From contig NZ_CP009291.1 in assembly GCF_000767465.1 (NCBI RefSeq), positions 248,001 through 312,000 on the forward strand: 64,000 bases of DNA. Direction: 5' to 3'. Under the pieces are notes generated by a model. The model worked only from the letters and a program-made list of their open reading frames with translations. It searched no databases and was not told the DNA's origin. Positions 29,417 through 39,815 of this stretch are shown piece after piece. The stretch comes from Novosphingobium pentaromativorans US6-1 (GTDB lineage: Bacteria > Pseudomonadota > Alphaproteobacteria > Sphingomonadales > Sphingomonadaceae). Positions within the stretch are counted from its first letter, which is position 1. Each line of letters opens with the position of its first letter. The position numbers were made by a program, and so were the translations under genes.

Positions 29417-30316
29417 CTAGCGGCGCTTGCGCAACCACAAAATCGACCAGTCGCCGTTTACGAGTCGGGCTGCGAGTCGCATTCCCGCCTTGCGGCAGGC
29501 AGAGCGCACGGCGGTTTCCTGAGTCTCGAGCAGACCCGCCAGGAGCAGGTGCCCGCCCGGAACCAGCGAGGTCGCGAAGTCCGGGGCCAGGCTCACCAGC
29601 GGGCCGGCCAGGATGTTCGCCATGATCAGGTCGTAGGGCCCGCGCGCCGCGAGCAGGGGATGATTCATGCCATCCGCCACCGTCATCACGAGTTGGCCGC
29701 CGCGCGGCCCCATGGCGATGCCGTTCGCGGCGGCATTGTCGCGCACGACGTCGACGCAGACCTGATCGATGTCGCTGGCCGTCGCGAGCGCCGATGGCCA
29801 GAGCGTCAGCGCGGCGAAGGCGAGAAGACCGGTGCCGGTGCCGATATCCGCGCAGTTGCGCACGACAACGCCCTGCTTGCGCATGTGCGTCAGCATCGAA
29901 AGGCAACCCGCGGTCGTCGCGTGCTGGCCCGTGCCGAAAGCCTGGCTGGCGGGAATGGTGAAGTCGGTCACGCCCGGTTCGTTCACAGCCGGGTGATCGG
30001 GCGTGTGGACGTGAAAGCGACCGGCGCGGATCGGCTCGAGACCCTGCTGGCTTGTAACGAGCCAGTCGGTGTCCGGCAGCTGCTCGACGATCAGTTCCGG
30101 AACCTCGCCGGCAAAGAGCGCGGCAATCGCGCCTTTCTCGGCTTCGCCCGGCTCGTCCGCGAGCCAGGCTTCGAGTTGCCAGTCGTCCGGCTTGTCCTCG
30201 GCGATCTCGCTTCCGGACAGGACGATCTGCGGATCCCAGTCGAAGGCGTCCTCATGGGCGAGGAGGGCACCCTCGATGACGCTGCGCGGGGCAAAGGCGG
30301 TGATCTTCCAGCTCAC
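29417..30316 (-). CDS. prmA: Ribosomal protein L11 methyltransferase PrmA
   Basis: PrmA methylates lysines and the N-terminus of L11. The 299-residue product has an N-terminal substrate-recognition domain and a class I SAM domain: FTIPASQAFGTGQHATT, then NCADIGTGTGLLAFAAL (motif I), and IMANILAGPLVSLAP (the NILA signature). I start it at GTG 30316 (VSWKITAFAP), where GTGA overlaps the stop of the upstream metallo-beta-lactamase gene; the frame extends back without conserved sequence. It is the second gene of that pair. Confidence 0.93.
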   Translation of the reverse strand: MSWKITAFAPRSVIEGALLAHEDAFDWDPQIVLSGSEIAEDKPDDWQLEAWLADEPGEAEKGAIAALFAGEVPELIVEQLPDTDWLVTSQQGLEPIRAGRFHVHTPDHPAVNEPGVTDFTIPASQAFGTGQHATTAGCLSMLTHMRKQGVVVRNCADIGTGTGLLAFAALTLWPSALATASDIDQVCVDVVRDNAAANGIAMGPRGGQLVMTVADGMNHPLLAARGPYDLIMANILAGPLVSLAPDFATSLVPGGHLLLAGLLETQETAVRSACRKAGMRLAARLVNGDWSILWLRKRR

Positions 30317-31233
30317 TGCGCGGCCTCCCCGGCTTCCTCGGCGAGGCGCTTGGCGAAATAGCTTCCTGCAGCCTGCGAATAGGCGGCGCAGGCCTGTGCG
30401 TTCACCAGTGGGGCCTTGCCTGAAAGGCGGTCGAACAGGTTGCTGGCCGAGGGGTGGGGGGTGACGAGAATGTCGCAAGGCAGCTGGGCGATTCGCGACA
30501 GGCCGGTGCGGATCCTCGCGATGCGATCGGGATGATCGGAGAAGCGATAGTCGTCGGCCGAGATCGTCGTGGCACTGTCCGCATAGGCGATCATCCTGCA
30601 GGTGAAGGCTTCGTCGCAGGCCTGCCAGGTCCAGCTTGCCGATCCGGGCGAGTGGGCGGGAGTTTCACGTACGGTTAGGGCAAGCCGGCCAAGCGTGACC
30701 GAGTCCCCGTCGACAAGGACGCGCGCGACATGGACAGGGGGAAAGCCCTCGATCAGGCCGGACTGGGGGTCATCGGCAGAAGGCTTGCCGCTTTCCAGCA
30801 CCTGCCGAGCCGAGGCCACAGCGGCGATCTGCGCGCCGGTGGCCTTCTGCAGCTCGGCAATGCTGCCGGCATGGTCATGATGTTCGTGGCTGGTGAGAAT
30901 CCAGCGTACGTCCGCGGGATCGAAGCCAAGCTTGCGGATGTTGGCGAGGACCAGCGGCGCGGCGTCAGCCGGGCCGCTGTCAATCAGGACATGCCCATCG
31001 TCGGAGGTGACGAGGATCGAGGCGATGCCGCAGGTGCCGACGTACCATGTGTTGCCGTATATATGCGCAGGCGGTGCGGGGTGCGACCAGCCTTCGCGGC
31101 CGTCGAGGCCCTTGCAGGCCGTCGCGAGAGTGGTTGGGGCTGCTTTGGCCGCGCTGTCGCGGGCCTGTGCGATCGAGGGGGGAGTAGCGGCGATCAGCGC
31201 CGCCAGGACCATGTTCTTGACGATGCGACTCAT
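30313..31233 (-). CDS. Subclass B3 metallo-beta-lactamase-like hydrolase, exported
   Basis: The 306-residue protein has a signal peptide (MSRIVKNMVLAALIAATPPSIAQA) and a B3-like layout: NTWYVGTCGIASILVTSDDG, VLIDSGPADAAP, the first zinc-ligand block TSHEHHDHAG (His-x-His-x-Asp-His), His196-equivalent in TPAHSPGSASWTW, and His263-equivalent in VTPHPSASNL. All ligands expected for two zinc ions are present. B3 enzymes hydrolyse penicillins, cephalosporins and carbapenems in the periplasm, and several are known from sphingomonads and relatives; activity of this one is inferred. Its stop overlaps the prmA GTG. It diverges from sdhC. Confidence 0.88.
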   Translation of the reverse strand: MSRIVKNMVLAALIAATPPSIAQARDSAAKAAPTTLATACKGLDGREGWSHPAPPAHIYGNTWYVGTCGIASILVTSDDGHVLIDSGPADAAPLVLANIRKLGFDPADVRWILTSHEHHDHAGSIAELQKATGAQIAAVASARQVLESGKPSADDPQSGLIEGFPPVHVARVLVDGDSVTLGRLALTVRETPAHSPGSASWTWQACDEAFTCRMIAYADSATTISADDYRFSDHPDRIARIRTGLSRIAQLPCDILVTPHPSASNLFDRLSGKAPLVNAQACAAYSQAAGSYFAKRLAEEAGEAAQ

Positions 31234-31382
31234 GTGGGCCGCTTTAGTCCCCACCCGTTACATAGGCCAGTAGGCGCGCGATAAGTTGCCTTGCGGAACT
31301 TGCACGCTGCCGCGATTTGGCTAAGGGGACTTCGACGAAGGCAGTGTCACTGGCTGCCGCAGGCAAGGGGATTCGCAAGAGC

Positions 31383-31778
31383 ATGGCAAACGCCGGTACC
31401 AAGAACCGTCCGCTGTCGCCGCACCTCCAGATCTGGCGCTGGGGTCCGCACATGTTCGTTTCGATCATGCACCGCGTGACCGGAAACGGAATGGCATTCG
31501 CTGGACTGGGCGTGCTGTTGTGGTGGCTTGGCGCACTCGCAAGCGGGCCTGCCGCCTATGCGACTTTTGCATGGGCCATGACCACTCCGATCGGTTACAT
31601 CGTGCTGGTCGGCATCTCCTGGGCCTTCTTCACCCACATGATGAGCGGCCTGCGCCACTTCGTGCTCGACATCGGCGCCGGCTTCGAACTCAAGACGAAT
31701 CGCACCTGGTCGATCCTTTCGCCGGTCCTGGGCGTGGTTCTCACCGTCGCCTTCTGGGCGATCCTGCTGCTTCGCTGA
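31383..31778 (+). CDS. sdhC: Succinate dehydrogenase cytochrome b556 subunit
   Basis: SdhC anchors complex II and binds heme b and ubiquinone. The 131-residue product starts MANAGTKNRPLSPHLQIWRW, then SIMHRVTGNGMAF and the heme-ligand block THMMSGLRHFVLD, with three membrane helices. The ATG at 31383 matches the family N-terminus; the frame is open 22 codons further up. sdhD follows after 12 bp. Confidence 0.95.
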   Translation: MANAGTKNRPLSPHLQIWRWGPHMFVSIMHRVTGNGMAFAGLGVLLWWLGALASGPAAYATFAWAMTTPIGYIVLVGISWAFFTHMMSGLRHFVLDIGAGFELKTNRTWSILSPVLGVVLTVAFWAILLLR

Positions 31779-31790
31779 GGAACGAAAACA

Positions 31791-32177
31791 ATGGGTAACG
31801 GAACATCCATCGGCCGCGTTCGCGGCCTCGGCTCGGCCAAGACCGGTGCGCACCACTGGCTGGTGCAGCGCTTCACCGCCATCGGCAACCTGCTGCTGGT
31901 GCTCTGGCTCGCCGTCTCGATCCTGCTGCTGCCGGACATGAGTTACGCCTCGGTTTCCGAGTGGCTCTCCACGCCGGTTCCGGCGACGGCAATGGCGCTG
32001 CTGGTCGTGTCGACCTTCTGGCATGCACGCATCGGCCTGCAGGTGGTGGTCGAGGACTATGTCCATGAGCACGCCAACAAGTTCGCCTGCATCGCCGCCC
32101 TGAACCTTGCCGCATTCGCTGGCGCCGCTTTCGGCGTCTTCTGCGTCGTCCGCCTCGCGCTGGGAGCCCACGCCTGA
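31791..32177 (+). CDS. sdhD: Succinate dehydrogenase membrane anchor subunit
   Basis: The 128-residue protein completes the membrane domain of complex II. It has three hydrophobic helices, a conserved [19 protein letters not shown] and the heme-side [16 protein letters not shown]. Its TGA shares one base with the sdhA ATG (TGATG), so translation is coupled. Confidence 0.94.
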   Translation: MGNGTSIGRVRGLGSAKTGAHHWLVQRFTAIGNLLLVLWLAVSILLLPDMSYASVSEWLSTPVPATAMALLVVSTFWHARIGLQVVVEDYVHEHANKFACIAALNLAAFAGAAFGVFCVVRLALGAHA

Positions 32178-33985
32178 TGTCCGCCCCTGCTTACAAGATC
32201 ATCGACCACATCTATGACACCGTCGTCGTCGGCGCCGGTGGTTCGGGTCTGCGTGCCACGATGGGCTCGGCCGAAGCCGGCCTGAAGACCGCGTGCATCA
32301 CCAAGGTCTTCCCGACCCGTTCGCACACCGTTGCGGCGCAGGGCGGCATCGCCGCCTCGCTGCAGAACAACACGCCGGACCACTGGACCTGGCACATGTA
32401 CGACACCGTCAAGGGGTCGGACTGGCTGGGCGACCAGGACGCCATCGAATACATGGTGCGCGAAGCGCCGCAGGCGGTCTACGAGCTGGAGCACGCCGGT
32501 GTGCCCTTCAGCCGCAACGCCGACGGCACGATCTACCAGCGCCCGTTCGGCGGCCACATGCAGAACATGGGCGAAGGCCCGCCGGTGCAGCGCACTTGCG
32601 CCGCCGCCGACCGTACCGGCCACGCCATGCTGCACGCGCTGTACCAGCAGTCGCTGAAGTACGACGCGGACTTCTTCATCGAATACTTCGCGATCGACCT
32701 GATCATGGACGGCGGCAAGTGCGTCGGCGTGATTGCGCTGTGCCTCGATGACGGCTCGATCCACCGCTTCCGCTCGCAGGCCGTCGTGCTCGCGACCGGT
32801 GGTTACGGCCGCAGCTACTACACCGCCACTTCGGCCCATACCTGCACCGGCGACGGTGGCGGCATGGTCCTGCGCGCCGGCCTGCCCCTGCAGGACATGG
32901 AATTCGTGCAGTTCCACCCGACCGGCATCTACGGCGCGGGCGTGCTTATCACCGAAGGCGCGCGCGGCGAGGGCGGCTACCTCACCAACTCCGAAGGCGA
33001 GCGCTTCATGGAGCGCTACGCGCCTTCCGCGAAGGACCTCGCCTCGCGCGATGTCGTCTCGCGCTCGATGGCGCTGGAGATCCGCGAAGGCCGCGGCGTC
33101 GGTCCGCACAAGGACCACATCTACCTGCACCTCGATCACATCGATCCCAAGGTGCTGGCAGAGCGCCTGCCGGGCATCACCGAGAGCGGCAAGATCTTCG
33201 CGGGCGTTGACCTGACCCGCCAGCCGCTGCCGGTCGTCCCGACCGTGCACTACAACATGGGCGGCATCCCCTGTAACTATCACGGCGAAGTCGTGACCAT
33301 CGGCCCGGACGGCAATCCGGACACCGTGGTCCCGGGCCTGTTCGCTGTGGGCGAAGCCGCATGCGTTTCGGTCCATGGCGCCAATCGCCTGGGATCGAAC
33401 TCGCTGATCGACCTCGTGGTCTTCGGCCGTGCGACCGGCCACCGCCTCAAGGAAATCGTCAAGGCCGGCGCAGCGCAGCCTGAACTGCCGAAGGACTCGG
33501 CGGACATGGCTCTCACCCGCCTCGACCACTTCCGCAATGCCAACGGCGGATCGCCGACGGCGGAAGTCCGCACCGAGATGCAGCGCACGATGTCGGCTCA
33601 CGCCGCAGTGTTCCGCACCGACGAACTCATGGTCGAAGGCAAGCAGAAGCTCGCCGACACCTATGAGCGCATGCAGGACATCAAGGTCACCGACCGCGGC
33701 CTGATCTGGAACTCGGACCTGGTGGAAACGCTGGAACTCGACAATCTGATCTCGCAGGCTTCGGTAACGCTGCACGGCGCGCAGGCGCGCAAGGAAAGCC
33801 GCGGCGCCCACGCGCACGAGGACTTCCCGAACCGCGACGACGCGAACTGGATGAAGCACACCGTCGGCTGGTTCAACGGCTGGGGCGGCAATGGCGGCGA
33901 AGTCCGTCTCGACTACCGTCCGGTCCACGAATATACGCTCACCGACGATGTCGAGTACATCAAGCCCAAGGCGCGCGTTTACTAA
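32177..33985 (+). CDS. sdhA: Succinate dehydrogenase flavoprotein subunit
   Basis: SdhA oxidises succinate to fumarate. The 602-residue protein shows the FAD-binding [12 protein letters not shown], the covalent-flavin block [13 protein letters not shown], the catalytic [11 protein letters not shown] and the C-terminal [14 protein letters not shown]. Length is standard. The next gene, 4 bp away, is not sdhB, which I did not find anywhere in the window. Confidence 0.98.
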   Translation: MSAPAYKIIDHIYDTVVVGAGGSGLRATMGSAEAGLKTACITKVFPTRSHTVAAQGGIAASLQNNTPDHWTWHMYDTVKGSDWLGDQDAIEYMVREAPQAVYELEHAGVPFSRNADGTIYQRPFGGHMQNMGEGPPVQRTCAAADRTGHAMLHALYQQSLKYDADFFIEYFAIDLIMDGGKCVGVIALCLDDGSIHRFRSQAVVLATGGYGRSYYTATSAHTCTGDGGGMVLRAGLPLQDMEFVQFHPTGIYGAGVLITEGARGEGGYLTNSEGERFMERYAPSAKDLASRDVVSRSMALEIREGRGVGPHKDHIYLHLDHIDPKVLAERLPGITESGKIFAGVDLTRQPLPVVPTVHYNMGGIPCNYHGEVVTIGPDGNPDTVVPGLFAVGEAACVSVHGANRLGSNSLIDLVVFGRATGHRLKEIVKAGAAQPELPKDSADMALTRLDHFRNANGGSPTAEVRTEMQRTMSAHAAVFRTDELMVEGKQKLADTYERMQDIKVTDRGLIWNSDLVETLELDNLISQASVTLHGAQARKESRGAHAHEDFPNRDDANWMKHTVGWFNGWGGNGGEVRLDYRPVHEYTLTDDVEYIKPKARVY

Positions 33986-33989
33986 GGTC

Positions 33990-34688
33990 ATGGCGGGGCG
34001 CGCGGCGATCCTGAAATCCTGGGTCGCCGCCGCGCCCCTGCTTGCCCTGCTTCACCCGGCCCCCGTCGCCGCGCAGCAGGAGCCTTCCGCCCGAGAGGCG
34101 GTAGAGCCGGCATCGATTGCCGGCACTTACGACGGTTCCCAGATGGAAATGGCCGCCTGGCTGGAACTGGGCGATGATGGCCGGTACCGCTATGCGCTGA
34201 GCTACGGCGCTATCGACGAATATTCGACAGGAACCTGGACCCGTCAGGATGGCGGCATCGTACTCAACAGCGATCCGTCCACGCCGCCGCAATTCGAACT
34301 GCTGGGGACCGAGCAGGGGACGGGCGCACCCGATGCCGTGACGCTCCACCTCGAAGGGACCGGCAACCTGCCGATCTCGGTGTTCAGCGCAGTGGTCGAG
34401 CGTGACGACGGCACAAGTTCACTTGTCGACTTTTCCGATGGCGCACTTGAAATCCCGGTTGTCGATGGCGGGCAATTCGTCTCGATCAGCCTGGCCCTGC
34501 CGATCTACGAGATCCGCGGTGAAGCGATCCCGGTGCCAGAAGCGTCTGGCAAATCGCTCTATTTCGCGTTCCATGCCAACAGCCTCGGCTTCAAGGCCTT
34601 CGACAATGCCGGCCTGTTCGAAAGCGACGGAATGTTCCTGCTTGAACGCTATGGGCGCGAGATTGCGTTCCACAAAGTCGGCGATTGA
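33990..34688 (+). CDS. Exported hypothetical protein in the sdh operon
   Basis: The 232-residue product has a signal peptide (ILKSWVAAAPLLALLHPAPVAAQ) and a predicted beta-rich mature part with SIAGTYDGSQMEMAAWLELGDDGRY and YEIRGEAIPVPEA. I do not recognise a family. It starts 4 bp after the sdhA stop with AAGG upstream, so it is almost certainly cotranscribed with sdhCDA; a frame extending back into sdhA is spurious. It occupies the place where sdhB usually stands. Confidence 0.78.
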   Translation: MAGRAAILKSWVAAAPLLALLHPAPVAAQQEPSAREAVEPASIAGTYDGSQMEMAAWLELGDDGRYRYALSYGAIDEYSTGTWTRQDGGIVLNSDPSTPPQFELLGTEQGTGAPDAVTLHLEGTGNLPISVFSAVVERDDGTSSLVDFSDGALEIPVVDGGQFVSISLALPIYEIRGEAIPVPEASGKSLYFAFHANSLGFKAFDNAGLFESDGMFLLERYGREIAFHKVGD

Positions 34689-34908
34689 GGGGCTTCGTCT
34701 GCCTTGCGGCAAACGCGCGTCTCCAATCTCCGCTGCGAAGGCATGCTCTGCCGGAGTTGTCGTAGACCCCAGTCTCAAGGCGGCTCCCGGGCGACGATCC
34801 TAGACGAAGCAGTCCAGGGTTTGGTCGCGGATGGTTTGCATGCGTGGTGGCCGCCGGCAGTGCCAGGGGCGCGTCGCATCGATTTCAGGGTGACGTGAGC
34901 GCTCCCTG

Positions 34909-35586
34909 TCAGGGAACCTTCTGGACGACAGGTTCGGAAACAATGGGTACGCCGGCGCTGGTGGTCTCCTGCGCCTTGCCATCCTGCTTCTCATCGCCCT
35001 TTGGCGCTTCCTGCGCCTTCTTGTCGTCGTTCTTGCTGTCCTCGTCGTTCTCGCTCTGGGCGAGGTAGGCGTTGATGACTTTTTGCGTAGCGGGTGAGGC
35101 GGGGTAGGCGCAGCCGCGCTGGGCGCCCACGCCCTTGAGAAAGCCGCGGCGGGCCAGTCCCGCCTGGATGGCGGCGCGCACGGCGCGCTCCTGCGCATTG
35201 GCGCCGGAAAGTTCGCGGATCAGCCCGCGGAAGGGAATGAAGGAACTGACCACCCACTTGGCGACGCGCCCGGCACTGACCCGGTCGCGTGCCTCCTGCG
35301 GCAGGTCCATGTCCGGGCCGAGGATCGTATCGAGCCGCTCGACCGCGGCAACGAGCTGCTTGCACCTGCCAAGGTCGGTAAGGTCGTAGGGCTTGTCGAT
35401 TGCCTCGATCAGGATCGGTGGAATTTCTTCCTTTGTGATGTTGAGATCGGTCGTGGGAGTCTTGGCGACGTCCATCACATCGGGGTCGCTGTCGGTGATC
35501 GGCTTATCCTGGCTGCGCGCTTCGGCCTGGCTCAGCGAGAGCGTTGCAGCCACGGTAACCAGGAAAAACGATCTCAGCACTCGCAC
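34909..35586 (-). CDS. Exported hypothetical protein
   Basis: The 225-residue protein has a signal peptide (MRVLRSFFLVTVAATLSLSQAEA), a helical middle with DLGRCKQLVAAVERLDTILGPD and a charged, Lys/Glu/Asp-rich C-terminal tail (about 170-215). No domain is recognised. Two cysteines (in GRCKQL and RGCAYP) could form a disulfide. It lies 44 bp downstream of the zinc metallopeptidase gene on the same strand and may be cotranscribed. Confidence 0.75.
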   Translation of the reverse strand: MRVLRSFFLVTVAATLSLSQAEARSQDKPITDSDPDVMDVAKTPTTDLNITKEEIPPILIEAIDKPYDLTDLGRCKQLVAAVERLDTILGPDMDLPQEARDRVSAGRVAKWVVSSFIPFRGLIRELSGANAQERAVRAAIQAGLARRGFLKGVGAQRGCAYPASPATQKVINAYLAQSENDEDSKNDDKKAQEAPKGDEKQDGKAQETTSAGVPIVSEPVVQKVP

Positions 35587-35630
35587 CCTTCAGGTCCTTT
35601 CACTCGGGAAACCGGGAGCGGCCATCTCCC

Positions 35631-36497
35631 CTACTGTTGATTGAACGTATCGCAGGCGTCCTCGTTCCCGGTCTCGATGCCGCGCCGCAGCCACTTCATG
35701 CGCTGGGCGCTGCTGCCGTGGGTGAAGCTCTCCGGGCTCACCGAGCGACCGGCCCCGCGCATCAGGGCATCGTCGCCGATGGCACTGGCAGCGGTCATGC
35801 CTTCCTCCATGTCTCCCGGTTCGATCAGGTCGGCATGTTTGCCGGCCCAGACACCGGCATAGCAATCCGCCTGGAGTTCCATACGCACCGACAGGGCATT
35901 GGCCTGCGAGGGGTTCTGCTGCTGCGCATTGCGGACCTTCCGGTCGAGCCCGAGAAGGCTTTGCACGTGGTGGCCGTACTCATGGGCAATCACGTAGTAG
36001 CGGGCGAAGTCTCCGCGCGCGCCGAGCTGGCGGTCGAGCTGGTCGTAGAAGGACGTGTCGATGTAGATGCCCCGGTCGGCGGGGCAGTAGAACGGTCCCA
36101 TTGCGCTTTGCGCAGCGCCGCAACCGGTGCGGGTGCCGCCGGTAAAGAAGTTGAGCGTGGGCTGATCGAAGGCGATGTCGGCCCGTTCGAACAGCGGTTG
36201 CCATGTCCGGTTCAGCGAATCGAGCGCGTTGCAGGCCTCCAGCGAATAGGCATTGGCTTCGCAGATCGCGGTGGCATCGGTCGGGGCTGCACGGCTATCG
36301 GGCGAGGGCTGCTGCTGTTGCTGCACTTCGCTGATGGTGCCGAGCATCTGCGCCGGATCGAGCCCGAAAACGAGCGCGCCGATCAGGACGAGGACGATCG
36401 AGCCGCACCCCAGCTTCGCTCCGCCTCCACCCGGAAAACCGCCGCCGCCACCCCGGCGTACCTTGATATTCGCAGGATCGAACCGGTTGAGCCGCAT
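35631..36497 (-). CDS. YpfJ-like zinc metallopeptidase, membrane-anchored
   Basis: The 288-residue product belongs to the putative neutral zinc metallopeptidases (YpfJ, PF04228). It has a glycine-rich N-terminus, one membrane helix (GCGSIVLVLIGALVFGL, about 30-48), and the zincin motif VIAHEYGHHVQ followed by MELQADCYAGVWA, where the third ligand glutamate lies. Cysteines in the extracytoplasmic part may pair. ATG at 36497 has AAAGGA eight bases upstream. No substrate is known for the family. Confidence 0.92.
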   Translation of the reverse strand: MRLNRFDPANIKVRRGGGGGFPGGGGAKLGCGSIVLVLIGALVFGLDPAQMLGTISEVQQQQQPSPDSRAAPTDATAICEANAYSLEACNALDSLNRTWQPLFERADIAFDQPTLNFFTGGTRTGCGAAQSAMGPFYCPADRGIYIDTSFYDQLDRQLGARGDFARYYVIAHEYGHHVQSLLGLDRKVRNAQQQNPSQANALSVRMELQADCYAGVWAGKHADLIEPGDMEEGMTAASAIGDDALMRGAGRSVSPESFTHGSSAQRMKWLRRGIETGNEDACDTFNQQ

Positions 36498-36727
36498 GAT
36501 GGGGTATCCTTTCCCGTCCGTTTCGCCGTCTGCCCAAGCACTGGCAGAACAAGACCGAATCTGCCTATCCGGACTGCTAACGAAAGTGAAATTGAATTGG
36601 CTTGCACGGGGTTCCCGCATCTTCGTGAGGTGCTCATGCAACGCTGTTGCTCATCGACGCGCAAAAACGACTGCAATCGCGAAGTTTTCTGACACCTGCC
36701 GAATTTCCATCGTATAGAAGAGCGGCA

Positions 36728-38242
36728 ATGAATTGGGGTGCAGTGGCAGGTTCGATGCGAACGGTCAGGGCTATCGCTCTTGGCCTCATTCTCGTTGTTT
36801 GCACGCCTGTCCCCGCCTTTGCCGCCAGTTCGCGAACCGACCGCGAGATTCAGGCCCAACTCCTCGCGCAGATCAAGATTCTCGCCAGCGACGATTTCGA
36901 CGGGCGCGAACCGGGCACCGAGGGCGAGGCAAAGACCTTGCGCTACATCGCCCGACAATGGTTCGACATCGGCCTCGTCTCAGGCACCAACGATCCGGGC
37001 AATGAGTGGTTCATGCCGGTCACGCTCGTCGCGCGCGAGCCTGCCGCATCCCAGGCGACGTTCCAGCGCAAGGGCTATCGTACCGCGTTGACGCCCGGCA
37101 ATATCCTCGTCCTGACTTCCGGCCACCGCAGTCTGGTGCGCAATGCTCCGCTGCTTTTCGTCGGCAAGGCGCGCGGCAATGACTTCACCCGCAACGAACT
37201 GGCGGGCCGGATCGCAGTCATCCTCGATGGCAGCCGCCCCGACAGCGAGCGGCAGAACGAGTTGCTTTCCCTTGGCGCTTCGGCCGTGCTTACCGTTCTC
37301 GACGGCGAGCGCAGCCTCGAGCAGGTTGCAGCGCGCCGCAAGCGATCGGGCTATGCGCTTTCCGATGACGCGATTGGCGGCGACCTTGAGGCCTTCATCA
37401 CCCGCGAGGACATGGTGAGCCTGCTCAAGGGCACTTCGCAAAGTCTCGAAGATCTGGAAAAGCTCGCCGATGCGGAAGACTTCGCGCCGGTCACCCTCGA
37501 CCTGACCGCGTCGCTGGAGGCGACCACGCGCGAAACGACGATCCATACGCACAACCTGATCGGCAAGCTGCCCGGCCGCCATCCCGAGGCGGGCGCCGTG
37601 CTCTACGTGGCGCACTGGGACCATTTCGGCGAGTGCGGCGAGCCGACCGCGGAGGACCGGATCTGCAACGGTGCGGTCGACAATGCCAGCGGGGTCGCGG
37701 CGATGACCGAGGTGGCGCGCCGACTTGCCCGTGGCCAGCCGCTCGACCGCGACGTCTATTTCCTCGCAACGACGGCGGAGGAACTGGGCCTTCTCGGCGC
37801 CCATGCCTTTGCCGAGAATCCGCCGCTGCCACTCACCCGGATCGTCGCGGCCTTCAATATCGATTCGGTCGCGATTGCGCCCAAGGGCACGCCTTTCGCC
37901 ATTGTCGGACGCGGCATGACCTCGCTCGATGCGGACATCGCCAAGGTCGCCAAGGCAGAGAAATTCCGCCTGCGCGACAACGACGATGCCAACGAATTCG
38001 TCAAGCGGCAGGACGGCTGGGCCTTGTTGCAGCACGACATTCCTACCGTCATGGTGACCACAGCCTATGGCGACATCGAGCGCATGCGCGCCTTTTTCGA
38101 CGGGGATTATCATAGACCTAGCGACGATCTTTCGCATCCGATCGAACTGGGCGGGGCGGTTCAGGACGTGAAGATGCTGACCGCGCTGGGCCGCTGGTTC
38201 GGGGATCTGCGCAAGGTGCCGACGGAGCCCGGCGCCGGTTGA
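36728..38242 (+). CDS. Exported M28-family metallopeptidase
   Basis: The 504-residue protein has a signal peptide (TVRAIALGLILVVCTPVPAFAA), a PA-type inserted domain (about 110-230: NILVLTSGHRSLV, LAGRIAVILDGSRP) and a C-terminal M28 catalytic domain. The metal ligands can be read in AHWDHFGE, GAVDNASGVAA, TTAEELGLLGA, FNIDSVA and YHRPSDD. It is probably a periplasmic aminopeptidase. ATG 36728 is used; an in-frame ATG at 36755 would also keep the signal. It diverges from the YpfJ-like gene. Confidence 0.92.
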   Translation: MNWGAVAGSMRTVRAIALGLILVVCTPVPAFAASSRTDREIQAQLLAQIKILASDDFDGREPGTEGEAKTLRYIARQWFDIGLVSGTNDPGNEWFMPVTLVAREPAASQATFQRKGYRTALTPGNILVLTSGHRSLVRNAPLLFVGKARGNDFTRNELAGRIAVILDGSRPDSERQNELLSLGASAVLTVLDGERSLEQVAARRKRSGYALSDDAIGGDLEAFITREDMVSLLKGTSQSLEDLEKLADAEDFAPVTLDLTASLEATTRETTIHTHNLIGKLPGRHPEAGAVLYVAHWDHFGECGEPTAEDRICNGAVDNASGVAAMTEVARRLARGQPLDRDVYFLATTAEELGLLGAHAFAENPPLPLTRIVAAFNIDSVAIAPKGTPFAIVGRGMTSLDADIAKVAKAEKFRLRDNDDANEFVKRQDGWALLQHDIPTVMVTTAYGDIERMRAFFDGDYHRPSDDLSHPIELGGAVQDVKMLTALGRWFGDLRKVPTEPGAG

Positions 38243-38299
38243 CCGGCAATCTGTGCCGCATTGGCGAAATCAGGCACTAGCCCAATTGGGCACCTTTGA

Positions 38300-39805
<1,506 letters not shown>

Positions 39806-39815
39806 GGGGCGGGCG

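Noticed and set aside
32057..33991. 644-codon minus-strand frame opposite sdhA
   Set aside because: Shadow of sdhA, with no protein-like features.
34704..34898. 64-codon plus-strand frame with the pattern LRCEGMLCRSC
   Set aside because: The cysteines recall CcmH-type motifs, but spacing and context do not fit and there is no ribosome-binding site.
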